Assembly: GCA_005784505.1 (NCBI GenBank)
Contig: VCAZ01000040.1
Span: forward strand, 1,092,501 to 1,156,500
DNA length: 64,000 bases
From: Bagarius yarrelli
Lineage: Eukaryota; Chordata; Actinopteri; Siluriformes; Sisoridae
Direction of reading: 5' to 3'
The position numbers were made by a program, and so were the translations under genes. The notes beneath the pieces were generated by a model, which searched no databases, had not been told where the DNA came from, and saw only the letters and a program-made list of their open reading frames with translations. Of this stretch, positions 24,110-35,451 are shown piece by piece (the first letter of the stretch is position 1; every line of letters begins with the position of its first letter).

Positions 24110-24490
24110 AAGGCACTCGGGTGGTAAAGTCAAGGTTTGGCGCCAACTGCAAAAATCTAAGGACCCAATCTGCTTTGTGTCCAAAAAGTTAAGGTCGTGG
24201 AGGCGGTGTAATGGTGTGGGGAATGTTTTCTTGGCAACTGTGAGCCTGTTTATATTAATTCATCATCACATTGCCTATTTGGGTTATGTTTCTGACCATG
24301 TACATCCATTAGTATCTTAATTTACTATCCTCTAATAACTATTTTCAGCATGATGATGTACCATGTCACATGACAATAATGTCGGGTGTCTTCCCGGTCA
24401 CTAAAAATCCAATATAACACTTTTGGAATTAAACATGTGGGAAATGTATAACATGAACGAGCACCCAAAAATCTACAGAAACTGCATTAT
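24110..24490 (+). mobile_element. Tc1-like transposase relic
   Basis: The blocks ggaggcggtgtaatggtgtgg, tctgaccatgtacatcc and cagcatgatgatgtaccatgtcac match the order of a Tc1-like transposase core in fish. The last corresponds to a QDDAPCH-like stretch. Frameshifts and stops make it non-functional. Confidence 0.55.
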
Positions 24491-24610
24491 GCAATCATGT
24501 GAACATGAACCTGAGCCATGAATTGAGAGTGAAAGGTTACCCTGCCTACTATTAATAAATGTTCCTAATGAAGTGTGAATATGTTTTAAGTATAGTGATT
24601 AATTTGATTC

Positions 24611-24919
24611 TTTATTAGAAAAAAAAAAAACAACAAGATTTTTTTTTTCACAAAGTGATTGATTTGATGAGGGCAAATAAAGAGATACAGTTTAGCTGGT
24701 AGGCAGACAGCATTTAGAACCAATACATAAGAGGTAATAATGTAAATTATTTACATGTCTTGCAAGCATTTTAAACAGAAATGAAAATTTGTTGCATGCT
24801 CGGCAGATGACAGGATGTGTGGTGAGCCTGTAGTGATACCCCAGCTTCAGGACAGGGAATGATGAGGTGATACTTGAGGCTGTTAAATCTGCTGTGGGGT
24901 CTCCATGTAAGCAGGATTT
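24611..24919 (-). other. tnnc1: tnnc1 3' UTR
   Basis: On the minus strand, AATAAA (plus-strand tttatt at 24611-24616) lies about 305 nt past the stop. A second AATAAA overlaps the stop codon itself and is too close to serve alone. Confidence 0.5.
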
Positions 24920-26860
24920 TTATTCCACGCCCTTCATAAATTCCAAAAACTCTGTAGGTTTGAGAAAGAATATGTCCCATTTACTGTCTCTGAACAATAT
25001 GTAAATTCTCGAGCATTCAAAAAAACGAAACCTACCATCATAGTCAATTTTTCCATCGTTGTTTTTGTCTCCATCCTTCATGAGTTCCTCAATGTCATCT
25101 TCAGTAATAGCCTCACCGGTGGATTCTAGCATGTTCTTCAGCTCGTCTAAGTCAATGTACCCGTCTCCGTTTCTTTAAGACAGAGAATGTTATTTACTTT
25201 AACTAGTAAGTTGCTAAAGCTGTGATGGTGATTATTAATGGTTATGTTTATTACTTGTCAAACATGCGGAAGACTTCGGCCAGTTCCTCCTCGGATTTTC
25301 CTTTGCTTTCCTCTTTCATGCAGCGCACCATCATGACCAAGAACTCATCAAAGTCCACTGTCCCGCTACCTATACGAAAAATACACAGTCATCGTACTCA
25401 TATGAGATGTGATATTCATTCATACGCCAACGACAGGTTGTAAGACTGTGGATTTGGGTTGAGGTTTCTTTTCTTGGAAGAGTTATTTGCTATTTTGAAA
25501 CATGTTGGATCTTTAATTACAGAGCCTTATTTTGTGGTTTCGGCTCAGTGTGTTCAGTTCATCAAATAGACCTAAAATATGTCAGTGCCAAGCGTACCAT
25601 CCTCATCCACTTCGTCCACCATTTCCTGTAACTCTTCTTGTGTGGGGTTCTGTCCCAGCATCCTCATCACCTTCCCCAGCTCCTTTGTGCTAATGCAGCC
25701 ATCCTCGGCGTCCTGCACGAAGATGTCAAAGGCAGCGCGGAACTCTGCCAAAGACACGTTAACACATACGCACATGACGCCATGCGGCTCAGACAAGCTG
25801 ATAGCACTTTAAAGTGGGGTTGTTAAGGCACCAGAGCTAAACTAAGATCAAAGCCTCTAGTCATTTACAAAAGAAAATAAAGTCTTACCATTTTTTTGTT
25901 CCTCTGTTAAATTCTCGACCTGTTGTAGAGAAGAAATGAACAGATGGCGGTTCAGTAGCTCAACTGCAATATAATACTGAGCACTTCCTATTTGTCACGG
26001 ACACAAGTCATGATTTTATTTTTGACATCTAAGATATCACCTAGCCACTGGACACCACACAACCGGCTGTTAATCTCAGTTATGCTGCCCTTTGGACCCT
26101 GCACTCATCCACCAGCTATTGTAGGATATTTTTAGCCTCTGTATGTTTTAAGCACCACTGACTAATTTGTGCTGCTCTGACCATTTAAATCCAATTCACT
26201 TAAGAGTCTTCTCATGCACTCTTACCTTTAATATGCCCTAATTAGTCTTATAAAGTTCGAAATATTACCTATTTGTATTTTTAAAATTGGCCTCTATAAA
26301 GAATTGTTACTTTAACCCCCTTTTTTATACAGAAGGACACAAACAAAGCCGATTCAACTAATCAGTAAATACACACTGCTTTTTGTGTTAAACTGATTGA
26401 GTATGAAATTTCGTTAATCCAGCACCTGACCTGATGACCTGTGTAATAGGTTATTACTTGTATTATTTTGTAAATTATTATATTTATTTGCCTTCTTATC
26501 GCTACATTATTGAATTGACCTATAGTTTTTTTTTTCACCTGAAGTACAATACACAGATCTATATTTAGTAAATTAGTTTCACAACATTGATTGTAAAAAT
26601 AAAATCAATCAATAACATGAAACACTGTAAAAGACTGACCAGCTTTACTGCTGACCCCAAATGTTGGTTTAACCTTGAGTGCGCATACTGTGTTATATTT
26701 ACATAATCAATCCTTCAAAAGGGTCCACAGTTGTAAATTATAGAATGTTAACTCATTACTGTCTGGGTTGCTCACACTTTTCATTCTTCTCAATTTAAAA
26801 GAACCTACATGTGTTTAACCCATAATGATGGCTTACCGCTGCTTTATATACATCATCCAT
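24920..26860 (-). CDS. tnnc1: Troponin C, slow skeletal/cardiac type, 161 aa
   Basis: Exons in transcript order (plus coordinates): 26837-26860, 25889-25919, 25598-25744, 25255-25369, 25036-25172, 24920-24951. They total 486 nt, exactly 161 codons plus TAA. Troponin C is the calcium sensor of the thin-filament troponin complex. It starts MDDVYKAAVENLTEEQ and ends EFLEFMKGVE. EF-hand I reads VQDAEDGCIS, the altered, non-binding loop of cardiac TnC, with Cys35. EF-hands II (DEDGSGTVDFDE), III (DKNGDGYIDLDE) and IV (DKNNDGKIDYDE) keep all calcium ligands. Cys84 is kept in VRCMK. These features set it apart from fast skeletal TNNC2, whose site I binds calcium. Fish carry tnnc1a and tnnc1b; the copy is not resolved. 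Exon 1 carries only 24 coding nt and exon 2 only 31 nt, the conserved vertebrate pattern. Confidence 0.96.
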
Positions 26861-27060
26861 GGCTGTTCTGAGTTCTGACCCCTTTCCTCAAACTGTGCAG
26901 TTGTCTATTATGGTCCTTCGCAGGTAATCCAGCACTCCTTACAGCACTGTGGACAGAGGACAAAGAGTTCCAGGGACCCCTTCTCTGGCCTTTATGCCTG
27001 GTATGGGTGTCTCAGAAAAGACAAAAGCCTGCTGTCACTCCCCCCTTTCCTATCTGAGAG
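26861..27060 (-). promoter_or_regulatory. tnnc1: tnnc1 5' UTR and TATA-like promoter
   Basis: On the minus strand, the sequence upstream of ATG 26860 includes a CATAAAGG TATA-like element near 26990, about 130 nt before the ATG, and an AGATAGG GATA-like site near 27050. A CArG-like ccataaaaag (one mismatch) lies farther out at about 27305. All fit a muscle promoter but are only motif matches. Confidence 0.4.
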
Positions 27061-29369
27061 AGAGGGAGAGATGGATAGAAAAAGAAAAGGGGTAAGAGAG
27101 AATGGAGTTAGGGATAGAATAGGCTATTAATAGAGTAGGAATGTCAGAGACAACAGGCAGAACGTCAGTTATGACAATAAGTCCTTGGTGCTGCTCTCTC
27201 TCCAGTGCAGGCCCATATCAAGCTCTAAACTTAACCTCTGGTCACCTGCATTTGCCAATCACAGAGAGAAGAGCACTAGGCCTCTGAGAGGACACGGGGA
27301 AATGGCCATAAAAAGCCAAGCCTTTGTCAAACTGCTATGCCACTGTTGTTTTCACACCTGTTGTTGTTAATGCTGGCTATATAGTCCCGATCACATATAG
27401 ATTCACTAAATAGTAAGATAAAACAGTGCATTATCTACTCTTCAATGTTTTTATATTCTGTTTCGTATCATAGTATGTGGTTTTACAGGCATAGAGTGTG
27501 TGTTTTAAGGGTGGACCCGGGTGAGGGTCACAGCTCTAATGTCAATATACATGCAGCTGCTCTGGTGGCCTTCGGCTTGATCAAGCACTGTCCATCTAAT
27601 GGTGAACTTTGACTAGTCAGACAAATGCTTAAAAAAACCAAGTGTAAATTTGCACAAATTTTTATACATTTTACAGTGTTTAGCTTTAGAACTTGACTGA
27701 ATAATAAACATTAATGTGTCCTTTGCATTGTCTCTGTATGGGGTTCATCTGGTAACCTTTTGCCCAGCGTCTGATTGTGCTGACATGTTTCTGGCAGTAT
27801 TATTTACCCATGTTCTCTCCACACCCTGCTTGTACCAACCACAAGCGCCTCACTTATAGTTGCCAGATTAAAACCATGCTGTGAGTATTACTATGCCCAA
27901 ATGTCTATTCTCTGTGTTGTAACATATTCAATTAGTTTTATTGCTGTTACAAAATAACCACTTAGAGATTATTTATTTATTTTAGTAATTAATCAAATTA
28001 AGATTAATTAGATTGTTATTAGTATGTGTAGATGTAGATCAGCGGTATGGAACTCAGATTCTGTGGCCCTCCAGAAACTCCAGTTTAACACCTTAGCTTT
28101 AAAGTAAAGCTCAAATATTAAAAAAAAAATCTGGCAACTCTGATCCTACACTGAGAACATGTCCAGCTGAGAGCGCTGGAAAAGGAGAGCAGGTGGAGAC
28201 GGTTATTTTAATGTTATTTTAAACACACAGGTCGGTGTGAGAAAGGGTGTGTGTGTGGCTTTTTAGATTAAACTTGCAAAGTTTGTACTTATTCGTTTTC
28301 TGTGTTTGTTTGGAGACTGACTCAGGATAAAACTCCATCTTGGACACACAAGAGCATACCGCTTCTTTACCACAACTAAATTGAGAAAAAAAATATTATG
28401 TTCTTTTTTTTACCGAATTTTAATATTTACACAAGCGCTGTTATAAACCATAATTTTCTGCAAACCTGAAGCCTGTCATTTTAAATAATTAAGTAGGCCA
28501 CATGGTTAGCTTTGTGGTTGTGTTCAGTTGTTTGTTGGCTGTCCAGTCGTTTGAACAGATTCTCTTCTCCCACAGCAAATCTCTAACTTACATAATTTCT
28601 GACGTTAGCATTAAAACCTTATGGCAGGATATAAAATATTTAAAAAACCAGCTTGGAGAAGTTGGGAAAATCATCTACTTGCTATTTAAACAATATAGTA
28701 TAGTCTGTGTTACAGGCTGTGTCTGTCTTAGCAAACATTAATGGAGTCACTGGGCTATCTCTCACTCTACAGTGATTTAATGTGGTCAGCATTCCCCATG
28801 CATTCTCCGTTGTGTGTGTGGTAGGAAGAGAAAAAGTCAGACACTGTAACTGTAAATAATTTTTCAACTGGTAGGATTCCCCTGTTAAAAATGTCCATAG
28901 ACGTTCTTATAATCACAGAACAGGGTGATTCTATGAGCATTAACCAACTGTTCAAATATTTGGCAAATATGGTACATTTCTGCCACCTAATTTATTTAAA
29001 GAACCCATTCATACAGGATTTTATTCCTGAACTTTCCTTCCACAAAACCCAAAGTTTAAATCTAAATGAAACCTGGAACCAATAACATGTTTGTGTGTGA
29101 TGGGGGGATTAAAAGGAATTCATGTTGTTCAAGTAATGATATATAATAAGAATTTGACCATTTCAGAATTCTAAAGTCTGCTAATTTGTTAATTATTTCA
29201 AATTTTAACTGTTTAAATAAAAGCACATCATAGTTTTAACCCATTGTAGTTACATTTCATTTGGTAAAATATCTATAGGACAAGTGAGTTTCTGTGTGGC
29301 CATTTACCATACTTGTTATTAAACATGTGCAATACTATAGAAACATTTCTAAAATAACATATGTAACAT
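27061..29369. other. Intergenic sequence upstream of tnnc1
   Basis: No coding exon or complete repeat was recognised. The sequence is AT-rich with scattered simple runs. The proximal part (27061-27600) may hold tnnc1 enhancers. Confidence 0.4.
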
Positions 29370-30792
29370 GTGATATGTGGTTCCTCGAAGGAATGAGACG
29401 TTGCATCTAAACGCTATGGGAGCGCTTCCTGTTTGACTGCAGTCTTGAAGCACATGGAAAGTGAAACATCATGAGCATGGTGTGTCATGGACGGGGTGAC
29501 ATAAGCAACCAGGTAGTACAAAGGTAAGCATCGATCAGTAAGTCAGGCTTCGACCATGCTGGTGGTATGGCCACACAACTCTTTGTCACCTTAGGGACCT
29601 TCCACTTTGAGAACTGCATCTAATCGCTTTTGAAACTGTCTTGTTTGCAACCAGGAAAGGTTCCCAATAGAAGTAGGAGAAAAAGGCTCTGGCACTCTAA
29701 CAGGCCTCATGCCTACAGGCTGACAGCCTGCCTTGGGTCAGAGGCCTTGGCCATTGCAGAACAGCCTGCCCTCTCCTTGGTAGCTCGGGGGGCAAATCTA
29801 CATCCCGGCGCAGTAACTGCCTTGCTGCCGTAAATCAGGTCTCCCAACAGCTCGGTCTGATGGGCCTGCAGAAACAACCAGGGTGTGCAAGCAGGCTGCA
29901 GCCTGGCCTGCTGCTGTGTAGGCCTTTTCTACCAAGGCCAAGGTAGCCCTCAGCAGCTTGAAGAGTAGCCTCTGAACCTTTAGCGATGCCGCTATGTTAG
30001 GGGACAGACAGCTGACCAGCGTCTGTTGCTATATTTAGGTACCCCTGCTCCTTCAGGCCTACCATGTTAGCATAAGCTAACTGGCTACTGCTTCGTGTGA
30101 AGGTCAGAGAAGAAGGGGAGGATCAGTTTTGTAGGTGTTTGTCCAGTTTGCACACCCCTGGGGCAGGGTTCCTCGACTTGGCTGGGCAAGCCAAATCGAG
30201 CCTTGTCAAAACCAGAGCTAGCTCATATTATTTAAGAGTCTGCAGCAGTGGCTCCCCAATCTCCCTGGTGCTGATGCTCATCGGGTCTAGCCTTTCCTCG
30301 GAAATAAAGCAGGAGAACATCGCCAGGGAGGAAGAATACGCAGGGCATTCTTTTGGCTTCTCGGTTAGATAGGGCCAAGCCTGTCTCAGAGCCCTCCAAT
30401 AGCTTAGCCTGTAACCCCCCCACATTAGTCTACAAGTGGCAGCCAGGGACATACACAGCAGCATTAGACATCCTCAAGAGCCACCCTAGCATGCTCCTCT
30501 CTGAAACATGCCACACACAATGCTTATGTGTCTGAGTCCGGAATAAACCGGGAGCGTGGAAACAAGCACGGCTTGTTGTTTGCCTTTTTACTTGCCACCA
30601 TCTTTGCTTTTCTTTTAGGCATCATTTTTTTAATTTTCACTCACTGAGAAGCAAATAAGCTGGATGCTCGCCTTTGTACTTCCTGGTTAATTACGTCACC
30701 CTGCTTGTGACGCACCGTGCTCATGATGTTTTACTTTCCAATTGGTGTGATTTCACACCTGCTTCAAGACTGCGGTTACATAGGAAGCATTC
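29370..30792 (-). mobile_element. Decayed DIRS-type tyrosine-recombinase retrotransposon remnant
   Basis: Inverted terminal repeats of about 110 nt lie at 29421-29535 and 30660-30792; both carry cgcttcct/gcttcct, gcagtcttgaagca, aacatcatgagca and gtacaaagg. The left end adds ggttcctcgaaggaatgagac, typical of fish DIRS ends. On the minus strand about 29715-29960 encodes EKAYTAAGQAAACLHTL, then after a frameshift LQAHQTELLGDL and RATKERAG. This matches the DIRS gag pattern (KAYTAAGQAGACLHTMAVLQAYQADLL…RATKETAR). Reverse transcriptase, RNase H and recombinase regions are absent. It is a non-autonomous, broken deletion copy. Confidence 0.7.
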
Positions 30793-31559
30793 TCACAGCT
30801 TAAGTTTCTAAAGGGGAACAATAATTTTTTTTAATGGCTGCCTTTTTACATGCTTCATCATAGTTTATTCCTTTCTTAAAATTACAAAAAACAGCTATAA
30901 AGCTGGCAGCTGTCATTAGCAATGCTTTATAAATAAAGGTATTATTTATTACATATATTTAAATTAATTCCATTTGTAATAAATTCACAATAATTCCAAA
31001 GTGTAATAAAACAATTAAAATTAGCAGTAAAATATTAACTTTTTTGTACAGTCAGTGATATTTGACAAGATACTGCTTAAGTGTGTCTGTTGTATTCTCA
31101 AACTTTTCTGGGTTATTTAGCACCGTCTATTTTTTTTGCTCCATGTTCGTCTCTGTTTCAGACAAACATGCTACTGGCCTTGTGCCATACCGAGCTGCAG
31201 ACAGACATGAAGAGTCAGCCAGTCCACTCCCTGTTTTCACACTTGTTTTCTTATTTTCCCAATGTGTCTGTCCTTCTTCCGGTCCTGCCGTGTCCTCTTG
31301 CTCTTTGCCTAAATCTCTCCCTCCCTTGTTCTAAAAATGTTTTAGTACGCAAACACTGCTTAACCACTGTAACGTAAAAGAGGGCATGATGTTTCTGAAA
31401 ATGGGACGGGTTCCAGGCAAGGATACATCTTGTACATGATTAACCCTCTTCTCCTGGCCTCTCCTCTTCCTCCGGCTGACTCTTTAAGAGGGCAGGCATC
31501 AGGTGCGCACTGAGTGAAATCCTCGTGCTGAGTGTTGAAGCGCAGAGTAAATCAGCACC
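30793..31559 (+). promoter_or_regulatory. Upstream region and 5' UTR of the ECM2/ECMX gene
   Basis: It is AT-rich to about 31060, then C/T-rich. A TATA-variant ctttaaga lies near 31483, about 70 nt before the ATG, followed by ggcaggcatcaggtgcgcactgag. The start site is inferred to lie near 31510. Confidence 0.35.
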
Positions 31560-34500
31560 ATGCAGTCAGCGCTGATTTTATGTGTCTGTGTAGGTGTGTT
31601 TGCAGGAGCTTTGGCTGTAGAAGCGGACCCTCCAAATGCACTGGGAAAGATTGCGGAGAATGGGACAAGCACTGACATAACAAACCCGCCAGAACTGGAG
31701 ACAGCAGTGGAACATTCAAGTAAGTTATGTTCTTATGATGCTCTAGTGCTGCAGGTGTCTCATATCCAACTTCAGAGTTTTTTTATTAGATTTATGCACA
31801 GCCTTTTAACTGTTTCAATTTTTTTTCCCAAATGGAGTTATTGTTTCAGTTAGATCCAATCTATTGTATATAATCTAAATCTAAATAGTGACAGAAATTG
31901 GCCAACATTTTGAATATTAAATGGACAATATCTTTCAATTTATTTATTTAGAGTTTGAAATATAACAAATTGTGTAATGTAATGCACATATTCATGTATT
32001 TACTTTATATACACCCACCGTCTACTAAATTAGGACTTATTATTAATTTGGTTATCCAATTCGTTATTTAAGTAGCCGCAGAACAATACAAGCCATACAA
32101 ATCATGAACCGTTAAACTATGGAATGTTTGTTGATATCAGATGGGCTGATTTAAGTATTTCAGAAGCTGCTCTTGGCATCAGCCTCTAGGTTTTACACTG
32201 GGAAAATATCTTGCATGTGGAAACTCAGTATAAAAACCGTGTTGACGAGGGAGCAGTGAAAAACCCTCAATCTTCCATCTTTAGTCTTTAATTTTTAGCT
32301 ATTTAGCTTGGCTGAGTCTCTGCCCATGATAGGCTTAGAAACTTGTTCTTGGCTGAAGCAATCTGGCCATTTTCCTCTGACCTTTCTCATTAACCAGGCA
32401 TTTCCACCCACGAAACTGTCACTCACTCAACATTTTATGTTTTTTTACACTGTTGTGTGTGAAAATCTCAGGAGATCAACAGATCTAAAAATACTCAAAC
32501 CAGCTAAGTGAACATAAACTGAAGTTTTTGTCCTGAATTTAATATGACCTACATATAATTATTTTAATTGCATTTCTAACACACAATTGGCTGACGACTC
32601 CATAACTACACAATTATCATTTTTGCAGTCACAAAAAGTTGAAAGTGATGTCCCTCAATTTTCCATGTAGGTCCTCCACAATTAAAAAAATTGAAGCAGA
32701 AAATGACGGGTTTTATGTTTCATCCTTCTTACAGACAAAAAACGGTTGCGGTTAATTAACCAAGTTAAATGTGTAGAAATAAAGCAAAGTGCCATGTTCA
32801 CAATTACTAGCACTCTGGCTAATAATGGGTAAAAAAATAAGACTTGTAAGACTTAAAAGAAATGAGGTTATATAAGGTTTCTATATTATTTAATTTTATT
32901 AAGCATTATAGGGAAACCATGTGATATGATGGCAAAGAGAGATTCCTAAAAAATACTCATATATTTGTCCCTAGGGGAGAGGAGAGCAGCCGAGAAGCCA
33001 AACAAAGACACAGCTAAGAACGAGCAGGTAAGACTGGGCCTATAAAACGAACCTATTTCTTACCTCCTAGCTATGATTAAATAGAAGAAAATAGAAAAAC
33101 CAACATGTTACAATCACTGTATTTCCATAAGCAGTTAAATGTACAATAAACGCCCCAGTTTGTGGTTATCTTGTTAGGTGTGCCCTTGTTATAATGAGTG
33201 TACCAGCTATTTTCATCTTCAACTACAGTTTTCAACTGACAAATTGGCACTGTTCTTTTTTTGGCTCCCCTATTTATCCACTACATTTAGTCTTTTTATG
33301 TTTGTGCCAAATACAGTCATTTCTGTATATTTTTGTCTAATGATGGGCTCCATGTCTCTGTCAGCAGTCAGATTTAGGGCGGACTCTAGCAGCGTGGGTA
33401 GAGCTAAATTCCATCCTGAAAATGAGAGATGGAATTTCAGGTAAACTGAGCAGGGTACTGCACGAGCTCGGGAACGAAAAGAGCCGCCTTCTTGGCCAGG
33501 CTAACGAGACACCAAAAAAGAAAAAAGATGAAGACGATGATGAGGATGAAGAAGATGATGAGGATGAGGATGAAGAAGAAGAAGAGGATGAAGGAGAGGA
33601 AGGGGGGGAAGGAGGAGAAGAAGAAGGAGGTGAAGAAGAGGAAAGTGAAGGAGGGGAGGAAGAACAGGCAGAGGAAGAAGAGAATGAAGCAGCTGGGAAC
33701 AGTACTGCAGAATTGCTACCAGAAGGTTGCCAAGTAAATGGAACTGAGATTTCCTGTGCAGAGGCTGGCATTGCTGAACTTCCCATCATCACTGACCTAA
33801 ACATCACTACACTTGACTTAGCTGGTGAGTTTAGATAAGGCATTTGTACAAGTAAATGTTTACCACTGACCAAAAAAAGCAATTTCAGTTAAACGTTTTT
33901 ATTCTGTTTCTTCACATTGCATATTTGTCACAGGAAATAACCTTACCACATTACCTACTGAGGCTTTCTCTGGTATGCCCAATCTGGAGGTGATCACCTT
34001 GAGTAGGAACTTTCTGGATGACTCCTCCATCAGCCCCGATCTTTTTAAGGTTGTCCTTTTGTCACTTAAAATTAAACAAGGTCAAGTAGACGGCAAGTGC
34101 TAGCTCAGTGGTTAAGGTGCTGGTTTGTTAATTGGATGGTTGTGGGTTCAATTCCCAGAACCAGCAAGCTGCCTCCGCTGGGCTCTTGAGCAAAGCCCTT
34201 AACTCTCAATTGCTCAGTTGTATAAATGTAAATCTTTTACATGCCAGAAATAAAAATAGGCTTGTTTACAGGGTAACACAAAACGTGTCTTTAGTGAGGG
34301 CAGCGATTTTGTGCACAGGGGAATTGTCACGGTGGAGCAGTGTTTAAGCATTTTAGTTGCAGTAAAGTAAATTGTTCTGCTACAAAATACAAAGATGTTC
34401 TAGACAACCGTATGGGTATACAAACTTTTCTCTCTGTGTGTTTGTATAGTGGCTATATTTTAATCAATTTAGTGTAATAAAATTATATATATAGTATAGT

Positions 34501-35410
34501 TCTTTTTGGATCAGTATTGGTATGAATTGTCCTACTTGAGTCCTACTTTATCTCAGCTAAATACACCAACATTACTAAAGAGTAGGGCTCTAAATATACA
34601 TACCAATACTAAACCAAAAAAACTCTACTATATGTAAAAAGCATAAATAAATAAAATTTAAATATATAAATACAATTTTACAGTCTCCAATCCTGTTGTG
34701 GCACCAATAGCAAGGGCCTTTATTGGAATTGGTTTTACTACCAATGTCAGAAAAGAAGGCGTTTAGCTTAAAATATCCTACCACTAAAATAGTTACTGTA
34801 AAGCCAAGAGTACTTATTTAGTGGTTTTACTGTACATACAAGTAGATTAATTTAGCTTCATGATTAAAGATGCTGTATGTGTATGTAAAACATCGAGTCC
34901 ACAGCTGTATTTTGCTGTTATTCATAAACGTTCTCTCTTTCCTTATCCTTAACAGAATCTCACAAACTTAAAAGTGCTGATTCTTGATGGCAATGGTCTA
35001 GAAACAATTCCACATCTGCCAGGATCTCTGGAAGAGCTGAGAATTAATGACAACAAGATAATCCAAGTGTTTTCACACAACTTGGAAGGTTTGACCTGAA
35101 GATTTTGTCGTTTAGCGTTGCTGTTAAAGAAAAAAAAATTGTTTTTTTTTCCAAGTGATTTTTGTTTTAAAAAATCTTTTGGATTTTTTGCAGGATTAAC
35201 CAACTTGCTCCACTTAGATCTGGCAGGAAACATCCTGTGGGAGGGCAGTATTGAGCCGTTGGCCTTCCAACAACTCCCAATGCTCAAGCACCTGAGACTA
35301 GACAATAACCGATTTACCTCCATTCCAGATGGACTGCCTGCATCTCTAGAGGTCAGCTGCTGCAAATATTCTTTGGCTTGGTTTTATATACAATACATTT
35401 CTCTGACATA

Positions 35411-35451
<41 letters not shown>

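Larger units (their letters stand above)
22941..24609. other. tkt-tnnc1 convergent intergenic spacer
   Basis: The space between the convergent 3' ends of tkt (+) and tnnc1 (-). It holds a hAT-like fragment and a Tc1 relic (listed separately). No gene is seen. Confidence 0.5.

Noticed and set aside
29630..30535. Cluster of 60-90 codon ORFs with higher GC than the surroundings
   Set aside because: They fall inside the decayed DIRS element and are on the strand opposite its gag, so they are not host genes.
33492..33737. Plus-strand ORF rich in Lys, Arg and Met over the same exon
   Set aside because: An out-of-frame reading of the acidic tract. The frame that joins flanking exons and carries the LRR cap is the other one.
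33361..33882. Long minus-strand ORF rich in Ser and Pro
   Set aside because: It is the antisense shadow of the GA-rich acidic exon of the ECM2/ECMX gene, caused by repeated GAA/GAG/GAT codons.
34095..34170. Possible tRNA gene (box A and box B present)
   Set aside because: The sequence does not fold as a full cloverleaf and continues into a SINE body shared with other copies in the window.
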